A stretch of DNA of 64,000 nt from contig NZ_WMBT01000003.1 of NCBI RefSeq assembly GCF_009708075.1, forward strand, positions 372,001 to 436,000. The letters run 5' to 3'. The notes beneath the pieces are model-generated. The model was not told where the DNA came from and ran no database searches. It saw only the letters and a program-made list of their open reading frames with translations. The translations under genes and the position numbers were made by a program. Numbering within the stretch: position 1 is the first letter of the stretch; each line of letters opens with the position of its first letter. This document shows positions 36,410 to 46,600 of this stretch, piece by piece. The DNA comes from Paracoccus lichenicola (GTDB lineage: Bacteria > Pseudomonadota > Alphaproteobacteria > Rhodobacterales > Rhodobacteraceae).

Positions 36410-37426
36410 TTACGCCGTTTCGTTCACGCGGGCCTGAAGGGGGTTCGACGCCTGCTTCGAGTGGCGCCGCGCGGCCTGCAGCATCGCGGCGCGGCGTTCC
36501 ATCCAGTTGTGCATGATGCTGGTGGCGAACTCGCGTTGCACCGCCGCAAGGTCTTTCACCGATTTGGCACGCGACAGCTTCTGCGCAGCGTCAGCATTGG
36601 CGCGGGTGGCTTTCTCGAACCAGGTTGTCCAGGCAGAGGAAACGTCCGACAGAACCCCCAGCGATGCGCCGGACGTTGTGGCGGCAACCTGCATGTCCTT
36701 GGCCATCTTCCGTGCCGAGTCGCCGCAGGTCGTCATGGCCGCCCGGGTGTCGGTGGCGACCTGCTGTGCGCGTTCGGTGAAGGTTTCCGTGACCTGGCGG
36801 GTCCGGTCCCGCACGGCGGCGCCGCCATGTTCCGTCACGTCGGCCACCTTCTCGGTCGCCTCGCGGGTGACGCGCTCCGCCTCCCTTTGAACCCGGGCGA
36901 CGGCCTGCCGGGCCTCTGCAGCCTGGCGTTCGGCTTGCCCTGCCTGTTCTCGCCGCTCCTCGCGCCCTTCATCGGGTCCGGAGGCTTCGACCGCCTTGAC
37001 GGCATCCCCGGGGGCGGCGGCCACGCTGGGCATCTCTGCATCGCCGAGCACCTTGAGAACGGCGGGGAGAAGCTCCTTGCGCTCGTTGCGAAGGTGCTGC
37101 TGAAGACCCTTGTTCAGATCGGAAAGCGCCACGAGGAACGCGTCATCGTCCTTCGGCAGACCCGCCAGCTTCTCGAGAGAAGCGCGCAATTCCCGGTTGC
37201 CCTTCAGGGCACCGACGGCGAGATCCCTGGTTTCAGGGTTCTTGCGCAACAGCGGCAGAAGGTGGTGCTCCTCGATCTCCGCATAGCGGACGAGTTCGTC
37301 ATTCAGTTCCGCATGAAGGCTTTCGCGGGCCTTTACCGCCTGGTTCGAGGTTGCGGAGCGTTTCGTGATCAACGCAACGGCCTTTCCAGGAGCAGCCTGG
37401 ATCGTCTGGCGGAGGGTCATGGACAT
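36410..37426 (-). CDS. hemerythrin HHE domain-phasin fusion protein
   Basis: 338 residues. N-terminal HHE hemerythrin-like domain (about 25-130): ESLHAELNDELVRYAEIEEHHLLPLL with paired His54/His55, then LNKGLQQHLRNERKELLPAVL, supplying the His/Glu set of a non-haem di-iron site. A charged coiled-coil linker (about 155-200, EERREQAGQAERQAAEARQAVARVQREAERVT) leads to a phasin_2-like C-terminus (about 240-338: VSSAWTTWFEKATRANADAAQKLSRAKSVKDLAAVQREFATSIMHNWMERRAAML). Phasins coat polyhydroxyalkanoate granules; HHE domains bind O2 or sense oxidants. Neither function is proven here. The start at 37426 has GGAAG upstream; Met3 is an alternative. No PHA synthase is nearby. Confidence 0.75.
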   Translation of the reverse strand: MSMTLRQTIQAAPGKAVALITKRSATSNQAVKARESLHAELNDELVRYAEIEEHHLLPLLRKNPETRDLAVGALKGNRELRASLEKLAGLPKDDDAFLVALSDLNKGLQQHLRNERKELLPAVLKVLGDAEMPSVAAAPGDAVKAVEASGPDEGREERREQAGQAERQAAEARQAVARVQREAERVTREATEKVADVTEHGGAAVRDRTRQVTETFTERAQQVATDTRAAMTTCGDSARKMAKDMQVAATTSGASLGVLSDVSSAWTTWFEKATRANADAAQKLSRAKSVKDLAAVQREFATSIMHNWMERRAAMLQAARRHSKQASNPLQARVNETA

Positions 37427-38402
37427 GTCTTCCGGATATGCTTTCCCTGAACCCGAAGCCAGCGACAAAGGCCCCGCCGAAGTGCGAAGACATCACATGC
37501 TGGTTGCTCAAGGAAGCTTTGGCAGGATCATCCGGGAAGGATTCGCTGAATGTCTCGCTGCATTGCAGCATAACCGATGGATACGGCACTTGAAAGCTTT
37601 GTTGACGGGTCACGAACCGTTCAGCCGGCGGGGGCTGTCCTTCTTTCCTGCCTTCCCATGGCGTTGCGGGTTAGGTCCGGCCCGGCCGGTGTAAAGCGGT
37701 CTTCCGGAACCCATGTTCCAATGGACGCGGCGGACCGTTCTGCCCTTGACCCATGGAGGCCTCATCATGGCCGTACGACTTCTTGCCGACTCGGAACGCT
37801 CCAAGCACCATCCCAACGGTGAGTATCCCGGCCCTCGCAAGCACGATCGTGAGGACGCCGAGGCTTCTCGAAAGACGGACGAAGAAAGGGGATTGCCCCG
37901 GAAAAAGACCCATGCCGGCGAACAGGACGACATGCGGCCGCATGTCAGACCTTTCCGATCGAGGAGCGTGGACGGAAGATTGATCCCGCAGGAACGCCGA
38001 ACGAACACGCCGGCCTCACTGTGGCGAACGCGCTGGCAGATCCCGTCGAACACGGCGGATCGCTTGCACGGGCATTCGGACGGGCCATCGGATGGCCCGG
38101 GGTGCGGCCCGCCGCACTCGATCCAGGCTTCGTGCAATCATCGGCCCACACCGGGATCAACGGGGACCATGACGCACGCGGGCGGCGTTGAGACCTGAAG
38201 GGACGCAGGCGGCAAGTGCATGGCGCGGTCATCGCGGCTTGAACCGGCCTCGACGCCAGGTTCGGGTTGTCGCGAAGGGTCCAAAGCCCATGGGGGGACC
38301 GGATGCAGGGAACCACCGCATCGGTTCGCGCGTCGTCATGCTGCATCGCAGGATGGCCCGCACCGCGAGGCCAAGGCGCAGTTTTCCGGATCGGATTTCC
38401 CC
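37427..38402. other. 976-base region without a convincing gene
   Basis: Several short frames are open on both strands but none is supported. A plus-strand frame from 37767 follows a GGAGG site and reads MAVRLLADSERSKHHP, but it loses protein-like character after about 60 codons. A minus-strand frame from 37943 has one hydrophobic stretch (SLGVLTIVLARAGILTVGMVLGAF). A third frame on the plus strand (37853-38191, no ATG) has a protein-like run including ADPVEHGGSLARAFGRAIG. This looks like decayed coding sequence at the left of the accessory section. Confidence 0.4.
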
Positions 38403-39506
38403 ATGAACTTTTCACCCAGCAGGCCCCTGCGCGCGGATTTGCAGAACATGGTCCGCAAGCCGCCCTCGCGTCCTTCGGCCCGGGCGGCCATCATCGGCCT
38501 TGCGGCGGGCCTTGCCATCGCGGCCGTCGTGAACCATCGGCTGGCCCGGAAGGCCGAGCAGGACAATCCCCCGGCCGGAAGCTTCCTGACCGTGAAGGGC
38601 GTCCGTCTTCACTATGTGGAGCGGGGCAGCGGCGAACCGGTCGTCCTGCTGCATGGCAACGGCAGCATGATCCAGGATTTCGAATCGAGCGGCCTTGTCG
38701 ATCTTGCCGCCCGGAAATACCGCGTGATCGTTCTCGACCGGCCCGGCTATGGTCACAGCGACCGTCCCCGGAACACCATCTGGACGCCCGGCGCGCAGGC
38801 TGACCTGATCCACGATGCCCTTGAACGGCTTGGCGTCACGCGGGCGACGGTTCTTGGCCATTCGTGGGGATGCTCTGTCGCGGTGGCGCTGGCGGACAGG
38901 TATCCCGCCCTGGTCAGCGGGCTTGTTCTGGCGTCGGGCTATCATTATCCGACGGCGCGGCTTGACGTGGTCGGCATGGCCGCTCCGGCAGTGCCGATCG
39001 TGGGCGATGTCATCCGCTACACGGTCTCTCCGATCCTGAGCCGGCTGATATGGCCGATCCTGATGCGCAAGATCTTCGGTCCCCAGGCCGTGCCCGAGAA
39101 GTTCGCCGGGTTCCCGAAGGCCATGGCGGTCCGCCCGTCCCAGATCCGCGCCAGCGCCGCGGAGTCGGCCCTGATGATACCGGATGCCCTTGTTGCCCGT
39201 GACGCCTATCCCCGGCTCGGGATGCCCGTGGCGATCATCACGGGGGCCGAGGACCGTCTCGTGGACCCCGACAGGCAATCCGCCAGGCTTCATGGCGACA
39301 TCCCGCACAGCAGTTTCCGCCGCATTCCCGGCGCGGGCCACATGATCCACCAGACCGCGACCGAGGCGGTCATGTCCGCGATCGAGGACGTGGCCCCGCC
39401 ACACGAACGGCCGTACCGGACAGGACCGCCTGAACGAAGGGCGGCGGCCGTCACCGGCGTCGGAAAGGCGCCGCCGCCGGAACGGCCTTGCCATTCCGGA
39501 AGATAA
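38403..39506 (+). CDS. alpha/beta hydrolase with an N-terminal membrane anchor
   Basis: 367 residues. An N-terminal hydrophobic helix (about 27-44, RAAIIGLAAGLAIAAVVNHR) anchors or exports the protein. It is followed by an alpha/beta hydrolase domain: VVLLHGNGSMIQDFESSGL (oxyanion HG), VLDRPGYGHSDRP, nucleophile Ser154 in LGHSWGCSVA, acid Asp near GAEDRLVDPD, and His near IPGAGHMIHQ. The C-terminal 40 residues are Pro/Arg-rich and probably unstructured. Related proteins are esterases or haloalkane-dehalogenase-like enzymes, and the substrate is unknown. It stands alone, 224 bases upstream of the MCE operon, in the region after the IS remnant. Confidence 0.85.
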   Translation: MNFSPSRPLRADLQNMVRKPPSRPSARAAIIGLAAGLAIAAVVNHRLARKAEQDNPPAGSFLTVKGVRLHYVERGSGEPVVLLHGNGSMIQDFESSGLVDLAARKYRVIVLDRPGYGHSDRPRNTIWTPGAQADLIHDALERLGVTRATVLGHSWGCSVAVALADRYPALVSGLVLASGYHYPTARLDVVGMAAPAVPIVGDVIRYTVSPILSRLIWPILMRKIFGPQAVPEKFAGFPKAMAVRPSQIRASAAESALMIPDALVARDAYPRLGMPVAIITGAEDRLVDPDRQSARLHGDIPHSSFRRIPGAGHMIHQTATEAVMSAIEDVAPPHERPYRTGPPERRAAAVTGVGKAPPPERPCHSGR

Positions 39507-39730
39507 GGATGCAAGAACGTCTCGTGAATGCTATCGACGGCAACGGACGGGTTCTTCGCGCCTGTCCCGCGGCAAGCAGGTCCCGAACAGGGTTTTCTTC
39601 ATGAGGTCGATCTGAGCTTGTCCCGTTACCTTCCACCGGCAATCGGCATTCCCGCCGCCTTGGTGAAACGGCCTGACCGCGGCGTCAGGGCGCGCGCCCA
39701 TGTCCGCGCGCGAAGCGGGTGCGGGTGGGC

Positions 39731-40822
39731 ATGACGGTTGCCGATGCGGCCTTGCCTGACCTGTCCGTAAAGGTTGTCGGCCATCGTGCGATCCTGTCCG
39801 GCCACCTGGTCGTGTGGACGCTGGGCAAGCTGTCCGACACGCCGGATGCGGCAGGGATCGATCTTGCGGGCGTTGTCCGGATGGATACGGCGGGTGCATG
39901 GGAACTGGCGCGGCGGCGTGCGGCCGGGGGCACGCTGACCGGACTGTCCGACCACCATGCCGGCCTGCTTGCGACCGTCACAAGGGCGCTGCCCGTGCCG
40001 GACCCGGCCGTCAAGGCTCCCCCCTGGTGGAGCCGCATCCTGGACGGCACGGGGCGCCGCGTGGCCGGGGCGCTGGCCTATCTGGGCGAACTGACCGAGT
40101 ATCTGGGACGCACCCTGGCCGCGCTTGGGCGGGGATTGCGCCATCTGTCACGGTTTCCGGCGACATCGCTGATCCATCACTGCCAGGAAACCGGCTTGCG
40201 CGCCGTGCCGATCGTGGCCGTCATGTCCTTTCTGATCGGCGTGGTGCTGGCTTTCCAGGGTTCGGACCAGTTGCGCCAGTTCGGGGCCGAGGTGTTCGTG
40301 GTCGATCTGATCGCGATCTCGATCCTGCGCGAACTGGGCATCCTGCTGACGGCGATCATCGTGGCGGGGCGCACGGCCTCGGCGCTGACCGCGTCCATCG
40401 GGTCGATGAAGATGCGCCAGGAAATCGACGCCATGCGGACCCTGGGGCTTGACCCCGACCTGGTGCTGGTCCTGCCGCGGGTGCTGGCCCTGGTCCTGAT
40501 GCTGCCGATCCTGGGCCTGGTGTCGGCGCTGACCGGCCTGCTGGGCGGTGCGGTGATGTCCTGGATCGAACTGGGCATTTCCCCGGCCGTCTTTGTCGCG
40601 CGGCTGGCGGATGTCAGCGTCAGCCACGCCGTCGTCGGCCTGATCAAGGCTCCGGTCTTTGCCCTGATCATCGGGGTGATCGGCTGCCATGCCGGGATGC
40701 GGGTCGGCCAGGACGCGGAATCGCTGGGACGGATGACCTCGTCTGCCGTCGTCAGCGCGATCTTTGCCGTCATCATCGCGGACGCGGCCTTCTCGGTCTT
40801 CTTCGCGCAGGTGGGGTTATGA
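39731..40822 (+). CDS. MlaE family lipid ABC transporter permease with N-terminal STAS-like domain
   Basis: 363 residues. The first about 95 residues (LSVKVVGHRAILSGHLVVWTLGKLSDTPDAAGIDLAGVVRMDTAGAWELARR) resemble a STAS domain, as in the longer MlaE group. The permease core (about 130-363) has TGLRAVPIVAVMSFLIGVVLAFQGSDQLRQFGAEVFVVDLIAISILRELGILLTAIIVAGRTASALTASIGSMKMRQEIDAMRTLGLD, the MlaE signature, and about five membrane helices. It is the inner-membrane core of an MCE-type phospholipid transporter. The ATPase gene overlaps it by 4 bases. The ATG at 39731 is preferred to a GTG 12 bases upstream. First of a four-gene operon. Confidence 0.9.
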   Translation: MTVADAALPDLSVKVVGHRAILSGHLVVWTLGKLSDTPDAAGIDLAGVVRMDTAGAWELARRRAAGGTLTGLSDHHAGLLATVTRALPVPDPAVKAPPWWSRILDGTGRRVAGALAYLGELTEYLGRTLAALGRGLRHLSRFPATSLIHHCQETGLRAVPIVAVMSFLIGVVLAFQGSDQLRQFGAEVFVVDLIAISILRELGILLTAIIVAGRTASALTASIGSMKMRQEIDAMRTLGLDPDLVLVLPRVLALVLMLPILGLVSALTGLLGGAVMSWIELGISPAVFVARLADVSVSHAVVGLIKAPVFALIIGVIGCHAGMRVGQDAESLGRMTSSAVVSAIFAVIIADAAFSVFFAQVGL

Positions 40823-41598
40823 ACGGCGATCCTGTTGTCCGCGTCCGGGGCCTGCGCACGCAATTCGGCGATCATGTCGTGCATGATGGCCTGGACCTGG
40901 ACCTGCGGCGGGGCGAGATCCTGGGGGTCGTCGGCGGCTCGGGGACCGGGAAGTCGGTCCTGCTGCGCGCCATCGTCGGGCTTGAGGCGTGCCAGGGCGG
41001 CACGATCGAGGTGCTGGGAAAGCAGATCGGAACCCTTTCCGGTCCCGACCGGCGCGCGCTGGAACAGCGGTGGGGGGTGATGTTCCAGGACGGGGCGCTC
41101 TTTTCGTCGCTGACCGTGCGCGAGAATGTCGAGGTGCCGCTGAAGGCCGTGGCAGGCCTTTCGGATGCGCAGCGCCAGGGACTGGCGGAACTCAAGATCT
41201 CGATGGCGGGGCTGCCCTGGAAGGCCAACGGCAATTACCCTTCGGATCTTTCGGGAGGGATGCGCAAGCGCGCGGGACTGGCGCGGGCGCTGGCGCTGGA
41301 CCCCGAGATCGTTTTTCTGGACGAGCCGACGGCCGGGCTGGACCCGATCGGCGCTTCGGCCTTCGACAAGCTTATCGTGACGCTGCGCGACGCGCTGAAC
41401 CTGTCGGTGTTTCTGGTCACGCATGACCTGGACACGCTGCACGCCTGCTGCGACCGCGTCGCGGTGCTGGCCGAACGCAAGGTGCTGGCAACCGGCACGA
41501 TGGCCCAGATGTTGCAGGTCGATCACCCCTGGGTGCACGAGTATTTCCACGGACCCCGGGCGCGGGCCGCGACCGATGGCATCCCGGACAAGGACTGA
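40819..41598 (+). CDS. MlaF-like lipid ABC transporter ATP-binding protein
   Basis: 259 residues. Walker A is VVGGSGTGKSVLLRAIVGL (about 36-54). The Q-loop region is WGVMFQDGALFSSLTVRENVEVPLK, the signature LSGGMRKRAGLARALALDPEIVFLDEPTAGLDPIGA includes Walker B, and the switch His is in LVTHDLDTLHACCDRV. The LFSSLTVRENV and MRKRAGLARAL patterns are typical of MlaF in lipid transporters rather than amino-acid systems. It energises the MlaE-type permease encoded just upstream (4-base overlap) and is followed by the MCE protein gene after 4 bases. Confidence 0.92.
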   Translation: MNGDPVVRVRGLRTQFGDHVVHDGLDLDLRRGEILGVVGGSGTGKSVLLRAIVGLEACQGGTIEVLGKQIGTLSGPDRRALEQRWGVMFQDGALFSSLTVRENVEVPLKAVAGLSDAQRQGLAELKISMAGLPWKANGNYPSDLSGGMRKRAGLARALALDPEIVFLDEPTAGLDPIGASAFDKLIVTLRDALNLSVFLVTHDLDTLHACCDRVAVLAERKVLATGTMAQMLQVDHPWVHEYFHGPRARAATDGIPDKD

Positions 41599-41602
41599 TC
41601 CC

Positions 41603-42850
41603 ATGGAAACCAAGGCCAACTATATCCTGATCGGCGCCTTCACGATCGCGGGCTTTCTGGGCATCCTGGGATTCGTCCTGTGGTTCGCGCGATTGGAACT
41701 GGACCGCCAGTTTGCCTATTACGACGTGTATTTTCCCGAAGTGTCGGGCCTTGGCGTTTCATCGGACGTGCGTTTCGCCGGGCTGCCGGTGGGGCGGGTC
41801 GTGGACATGAAACTGGCGCCCGGCAACCCCCTGCCCGTCCGCGTCCGGCTGGAGGTGATCCTGGACACGCCCATCCGCAGCGACAGCGTGGCCGCACTGG
41901 AGGTGCAGGGCGTTACCGGCGTGGCGCTGGTCGCGATCACCGCCGGATCCGCAAGCGCCCCGCTGCTGAGAGAGACCGACACCGCCGAGGTGCCGGTCAT
42001 CGCCTCCAGCCGGTCGGCCTTGCAGACGCTTGGCGACGAGGGACCGCAGATCATCAGCCGCCTCAGCCTGGTGGCCGAACAGTTGTCGCAAATCCTGGGA
42101 CCGGACAATCAGGGCCGGGTGGCCGCGATCCTGGACAATGTCGAACGATCCAGCGGCAACCTGGACCAGGCGCTGGAGGACGTGGCCACCGCGACCGATG
42201 CGGTGTCAAAGGCCGCCACCGGCATCGCGGCCTTCGGGGCGCAGATGGATGGTCTCAGCCGCAGCGCCGGCGTGACGCTGGAGCGTTTCGCCGATGCCGC
42301 GTCCGAGGCCGAGACCACCCTGGCCGCCGCCACGGCGACATTGGATCGGGTGGACCGCTATGTTTCGGGCGATCTGACGACGATGACACAACAGCTGGAA
42401 CGCAGCGCCGCGGGGCTGACCGCCTTGGGTGAACGAGGCACGGCCAGCCTGGACGGTCTCGACACTGCGCTGTCGGCAGGCACGCGGGCCTTTGACGCGG
42501 CGGAAACCGTCATCACCCGCGATCTGGCCCCCGTGGCCGGCGACCTGCGCGACACCTTGGCCGCGGTGAACACCGCGCTGGCCAGCCTGCCCGAGGATCT
42601 GCCGCAAATCACCGCAAGTCTGCGCCAGGCCGCGGATTCGGCCGCCGGGGCCTTTCAGTCGCTGCGCAGCGTGATCGACGGCGCCGGCACACCCGTGCAG
42701 GCCTTCGCCGCCGACACGCTGCCCCGGATCTCGCGCTTGTCCCAGGATCTGCGCGCCCTGGTCGAGAACATGAACCAGCTTGTCTCGACCCTGCGCCGCA
42801 ATCCGACACAGCTGCTGTCCGGTCCCCGCACCCCCGAATTCCGCCGCTGA
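41603..42850 (+). CDS. MCE/MlaD family substrate-binding protein
   Basis: 415 residues. One N-terminal membrane helix (about 7-29, NYILIGAFTIAGFLGILGFVLWFAR) anchors it in the inner membrane. It is followed by an MCE domain (about 38-115: YYDVYFPEVSGLGVSSDVRFAGLPVGRVVDMKL with the usual GL..GS.V...G..VG pattern). Then comes a long periplasmic helical tail rich in Ala, Leu, Asp and Thr (about 130-400), probably a coiled coil that forms a tunnel or bridge, as in longer MCE proteins such as PqiB/YebT. It hands lipids between membranes with the permease and ATPase upstream. The ATG at 41603 is 4 bases after the ATPase stop. Confidence 0.9.
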   Translation: METKANYILIGAFTIAGFLGILGFVLWFARLELDRQFAYYDVYFPEVSGLGVSSDVRFAGLPVGRVVDMKLAPGNPLPVRVRLEVILDTPIRSDSVAALEVQGVTGVALVAITAGSASAPLLRETDTAEVPVIASSRSALQTLGDEGPQIISRLSLVAEQLSQILGPDNQGRVAAILDNVERSSGNLDQALEDVATATDAVSKAATGIAAFGAQMDGLSRSAGVTLERFADAASEAETTLAAATATLDRVDRYVSGDLTTMTQQLERSAAGLTALGERGTASLDGLDTALSAGTRAFDAAETVITRDLAPVAGDLRDTLAAVNTALASLPEDLPQITASLRQAADSAAGAFQSLRSVIDGAGTPVQAFAADTLPRISRLSQDLRALVENMNQLVSTLRRNPTQLLSGPRTPEFRR

Positions 42851-42860
42851 TGAGGTTTCC

Positions 42861-43484
42861 ATGCGCCTGCTTCCCGCCCTGTTGATCGCAGCCCTGGGCG
42901 CTTTGCCCGGATGCGGTGCCCTGTCCGCCCTTCAGGGCGAGCCGGACCGCGACCTGTTCGAGCTGCGCCCGCCCCCCGCCCGAAGCTGCGGGCGCGCCCG
43001 GATCCGAGAGCTGGTCATCGAACCCCCGAAGGCGCGCGGCACGCTGGACAGCGACCGGATCATGATCCGTCCCTCGGCCCTGCAGACGCAATACCTGCCG
43101 GACGCGCAGTGGGGCGACACGGTGCCGGCGATGCTGCAACGCCTGCTGGTCCAGAGCCTGGGCGCGACGGGCAGCTATTCCCAGGTCGGCCGTGCGCCTC
43201 TCGGGCTGTCGGGCGACTATGCCCTGATCAGCGAGATCGAGGATTTCAATGCCGAACTGACCCCAGATGGCGTGATCGTCCGGCTGACGGTCGAGGCGCA
43301 GATGGTCAGCGAGATGGAGGCGGACGTGATCTCTCGCGGTCGTTTCGCCGCCACCGTTCCCGCGGCCAGCACCCGCACCGCGGATCTGATCCCGGCCTTC
43401 GACGCGGCGGCGCGGCAGCTGGTCACGCAAATGACCGATTGGGGTCTGCGCGCCTCGGGCGTGAACCCGGGGGGATGCCGGTAA
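42861..43484 (+). CDS. ABC-type transport auxiliary lipoprotein (PqiC-like)
   Basis: 207 residues. Lipoprotein signal with lipobox LPGC (Cys18). The mature part resembles the ABC_trans_aux family (PF03886): ELRPPPARSC, IRELVIEPPKARGTLDSDRIMIRPSALQTQYLPDAQWGDTVPAMLQRLLVQSLGATGSYSQVGR, and then ALISEIEDFNAEL. Such proteins sit at the outer-membrane side of MCE lipid transport systems, for example PqiC with PqiAB. Its location as the fourth gene, 10 bases after the MCE gene, supports that role. The 138 bases between its stop and the convergent glucan synthase hold no gene. Confidence 0.85.
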   Translation: MRLLPALLIAALGALPGCGALSALQGEPDRDLFELRPPPARSCGRARIRELVIEPPKARGTLDSDRIMIRPSALQTQYLPDAQWGDTVPAMLQRLLVQSLGATGSYSQVGRAPLGLSGDYALISEIEDFNAELTPDGVIVRLTVEAQMVSEMEADVISRGRFAATVPAASTRTADLIPAFDAAARQLVTQMTDWGLRASGVNPGGCR

Positions 43485-43622
43485 GGAAAGCCCGGCAATG
43501 CGGCGGTCTTTCCAGGACATGCCGCGCCCAAGGCAGGATCATTCGCGCCCTGTTCATGAGGGCAGTATCGGACAGGTCCCGGAACGGCGCGGCCGGACCG
43601 GGCGGTGGACGGGCGGCTTTTT

Positions 43623-46600
43623 CTAAAGGGCGAACGTCCCGTCCGGTCCCGGCCCTTTCCCGTCCAGGGTCGCTCCTTCCCCCGTCACCTCGATCCGGCG
43701 CTTGCGGCCCGCCACCGTCACGGTGGCAGTGAAGCCCGGCCAGTCGGGCGGCAGCGCGGGGTCGATCCGCAGGCAGTCGCTGCCTTCGGGGACGATGCCC
43801 AGAATGCCCTCGACCGCCGCGCGATACAGCCAGCCTGCGCTGCCCGTGTACCAGGTCCAGCCGCCGCGTCCGGCCTTGGACCCTTCGCCATAGACATCGG
43901 CGGCGACCACATAGGGTTCCACCCGATAGCGGTCGGCCTCAGACCGGCTTTCGGCGTGCGAGATCGGGTTCAGCAGATCGAACAGCCGATGCGCGTCGCC
44001 GCCACGGCCCATCCGGCCCAAGGCGTAGACCATCCAGCTTGCGGCATGGGTGTATTGGCCGCCGTTTTCGCGCACGCCGGGGGGATAGGACTTGATATAG
44101 CCGGGTTCCTTGTCGGTCCTCTCGAACGGCGGGGTGAACAGCTTGAACGCCTGCGCACCCTCATCCACCAGCCGGGTCAGCGCGGCGTCCACCGCCGGAC
44201 CGACCCGGTCGGCCTGTCCCGCGCCCGAGATGGCGGCCCAGCTTTGGGCGATGGAATCGATCCGGCATTCGTCGGACCCCGCCGATCCCAGGGGGGTGCC
44301 GTCGTCGAAATAGCCGCGCCGATACCAGGCGCCGTCCCAGCCTGCCGTGTCCAGCGCCTGCGCCACCGCGTCGCGGTGCGCGCGCCAGGCGGCCGCGCGG
44401 GCGGTGTCGCCCCGCGCCTCGGCCAGGGGGGCGAAGCTGTCGATGGTGGCGCAGAGGAACCAGCCCAGCCAGACGCTTTCGCCCCGGCCCCCTTCGCCCA
44501 CGCGGTTCATGCCGTCGTTCCAGTCGCCCCCCCCGATCAGCGGCAACCCGTGCGGCCCGGTCCGCGCCACCGCCAGATCCAGCGCGCGCGCGCAGTGGTC
44601 ATAGAGCGGCGCGACCTCGCCCGACGGTTCGGGGGTCAGGAAGGCGTCGTGCTGGCCCGGTTCCAGCGCGGGACCGGCGATGAAGGGCACGGGTTCGTCC
44701 AGGATGGCGCGGTCGCCGGTCAGGCGGACGTAACGCTCGGTGATGTGGCCCAGCCAGACCACGTCGTCCGAAATCGTCGTGCGCACCCCCGCGCCGCTGG
44801 CGGGCAGCCACCAGTGCTGCACGTCGCCTTCGGGAAACTGGCGCGCGGCGGCATTGAGGATCTGGCGGCGGCACAGGCCGGGGTCGTGCAGGATCAGCGC
44901 CGAGGTGTCCTGCAACTGGTCGCGGAACCCGAACGCGCCCGAGGCCTGGTAAAAGGCCGACCGCGCCCGGATCCGGCAGGCCAGCGCCTGATAGGGCAGC
45001 CAGGTGTTGACCATCAGGTCCAGCTTCGGATCGGGGGTGCGGACCTGCAACGTGTCCAGAAAGCCGTCCCATTCCGCCGCTGCCGTGTCCAGGGCCTGCG
45101 CCGCCTCGGCCCCGCCGGTCACGTCGCGCAGCAGGTCGGGCAGTTCGGCCTCGGGGGCATCGGCCAGGGCAAAGACCACCTCGATTGTCTCGCCGGGGTC
45201 CAGGGTCAGGCGGGTCCGCAGCGCCAGGCAGGGATCGCCGCCGGTCTCGGCCGAGGCGCCCGGCCAGGCTGCGGCCAGGGCATCGGGGCGGCGCAGGTCG
45301 CCCGCGCCCAGCAGGGCTGCGCGCGAGGCGAGGTGCCCCGTCACCGGCCGGTCGCAGGCAAGCCCCGCCGCCCGGCCCGGAAACTCGACCGCGAAGGCGT
45401 TGCGGGCGATGATCGTGTTGCCTTCGGCGCGGGCGCGGATCACCGGGGCGGTGCGGCCCCGGTCGTTGCCCAGCACCAGTTCGGCATAGGCCAGGCAATC
45501 GAGGTCCAGCCGGTCCCGTCCACGGTTCGTCACCCGCAGCCGGGTCAGCTTGGCCGGGCCGCCGGTGGCCAGCACCTGCACGGCGTCCAGATCGACCCAA
45601 GTACTCCAGGACCGGAAGCGGCTGAAGCCCAGGCCGTGCCGCGTCTCGTGGATGGCGCCCGGATCGCCGGACAGCGCCGCGAAGGGCGATGCGATGCGGC
45701 CCGTCTTGCGGCAGCGCAGCAGGATCGCCTCGCCGGGGCGGTTTTCCACGGCGTCGTTGGACCAGGGCGTGATCTGGTAATCGCGCGAGTTCACGGCCCA
45801 GGTGAAGCCCGCGCCTTCGGCGGACACGTGAAAGCCGAAGCCGTCGCGGGCGATCACGTTGATCCAGGGCTGAGGTGTCGTTTCCCCGTGCCGCAGGCGG
45901 ACGACATATTCGCGCCCGTCGGCGGAAAAGCCGCCATAGCCGTTGAAGTGGCGCAAATCCTCGGCCGGGAAGGCGGGAAGGTCGCGGGGCACGCCCGTTG
46001 CCGGGCCGGGCAGCGACAGCTGCGCCAGGCGCGGCGGGGCAGCCTTGGCGGCGTCCACGCGGGCCATCTGCTCGGACAGGGTGCCGTTGCGGCTGTGCAG
46101 CACGACCCGCGCCACCGCCAGCAGCGCGCGCAGTTGCGCGGGGTCCATCTGGTCCTGCCGCAGGACGAAGACACGACGCGCGGCGGGGTCGGGATGGCCC
46201 GGACGCAGGAAGGTGTCGCACAGCGCGTTCAGCGCGTTCTGCAGATCCTGGATATAGCTGGACGCGCGGTCGTTCAGGACCACCAGGTCGGCATGCACCC
46301 CGTGATGGCGAAAGTATTCCATCATCCGCAGCGCCTTGCGGACGATGGGCAGGTCGCTTTCCGTATCGACCCGCAGCACCATGACCGGCAGGTCGCCCCC
46401 GATCCCAAGGCCCCACAGCCCCGATTGCGGACCGACGGCCTCGCGGATCTCGGGATCGGCCACGCCCATGCGGCCATCAGACCAGATCAGCTGCGCGGCA
46501 TAGGCGCGAAACACCGCCGCCTCCTCCAGCGAGCTGTTCATGTAGCGAAGCTGCACCTGCGATTGGGTCCAGGCCAGGCGGCTTTCGTGATCATAGGCGG

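Noticed and set aside
37671..37943. Possible small minus-strand membrane protein with one hydrophobic helix
   Set aside because: It has a usable ribosome site, but no recognisable homology and competing frames on the other strand; kept only as part of the unassigned region.
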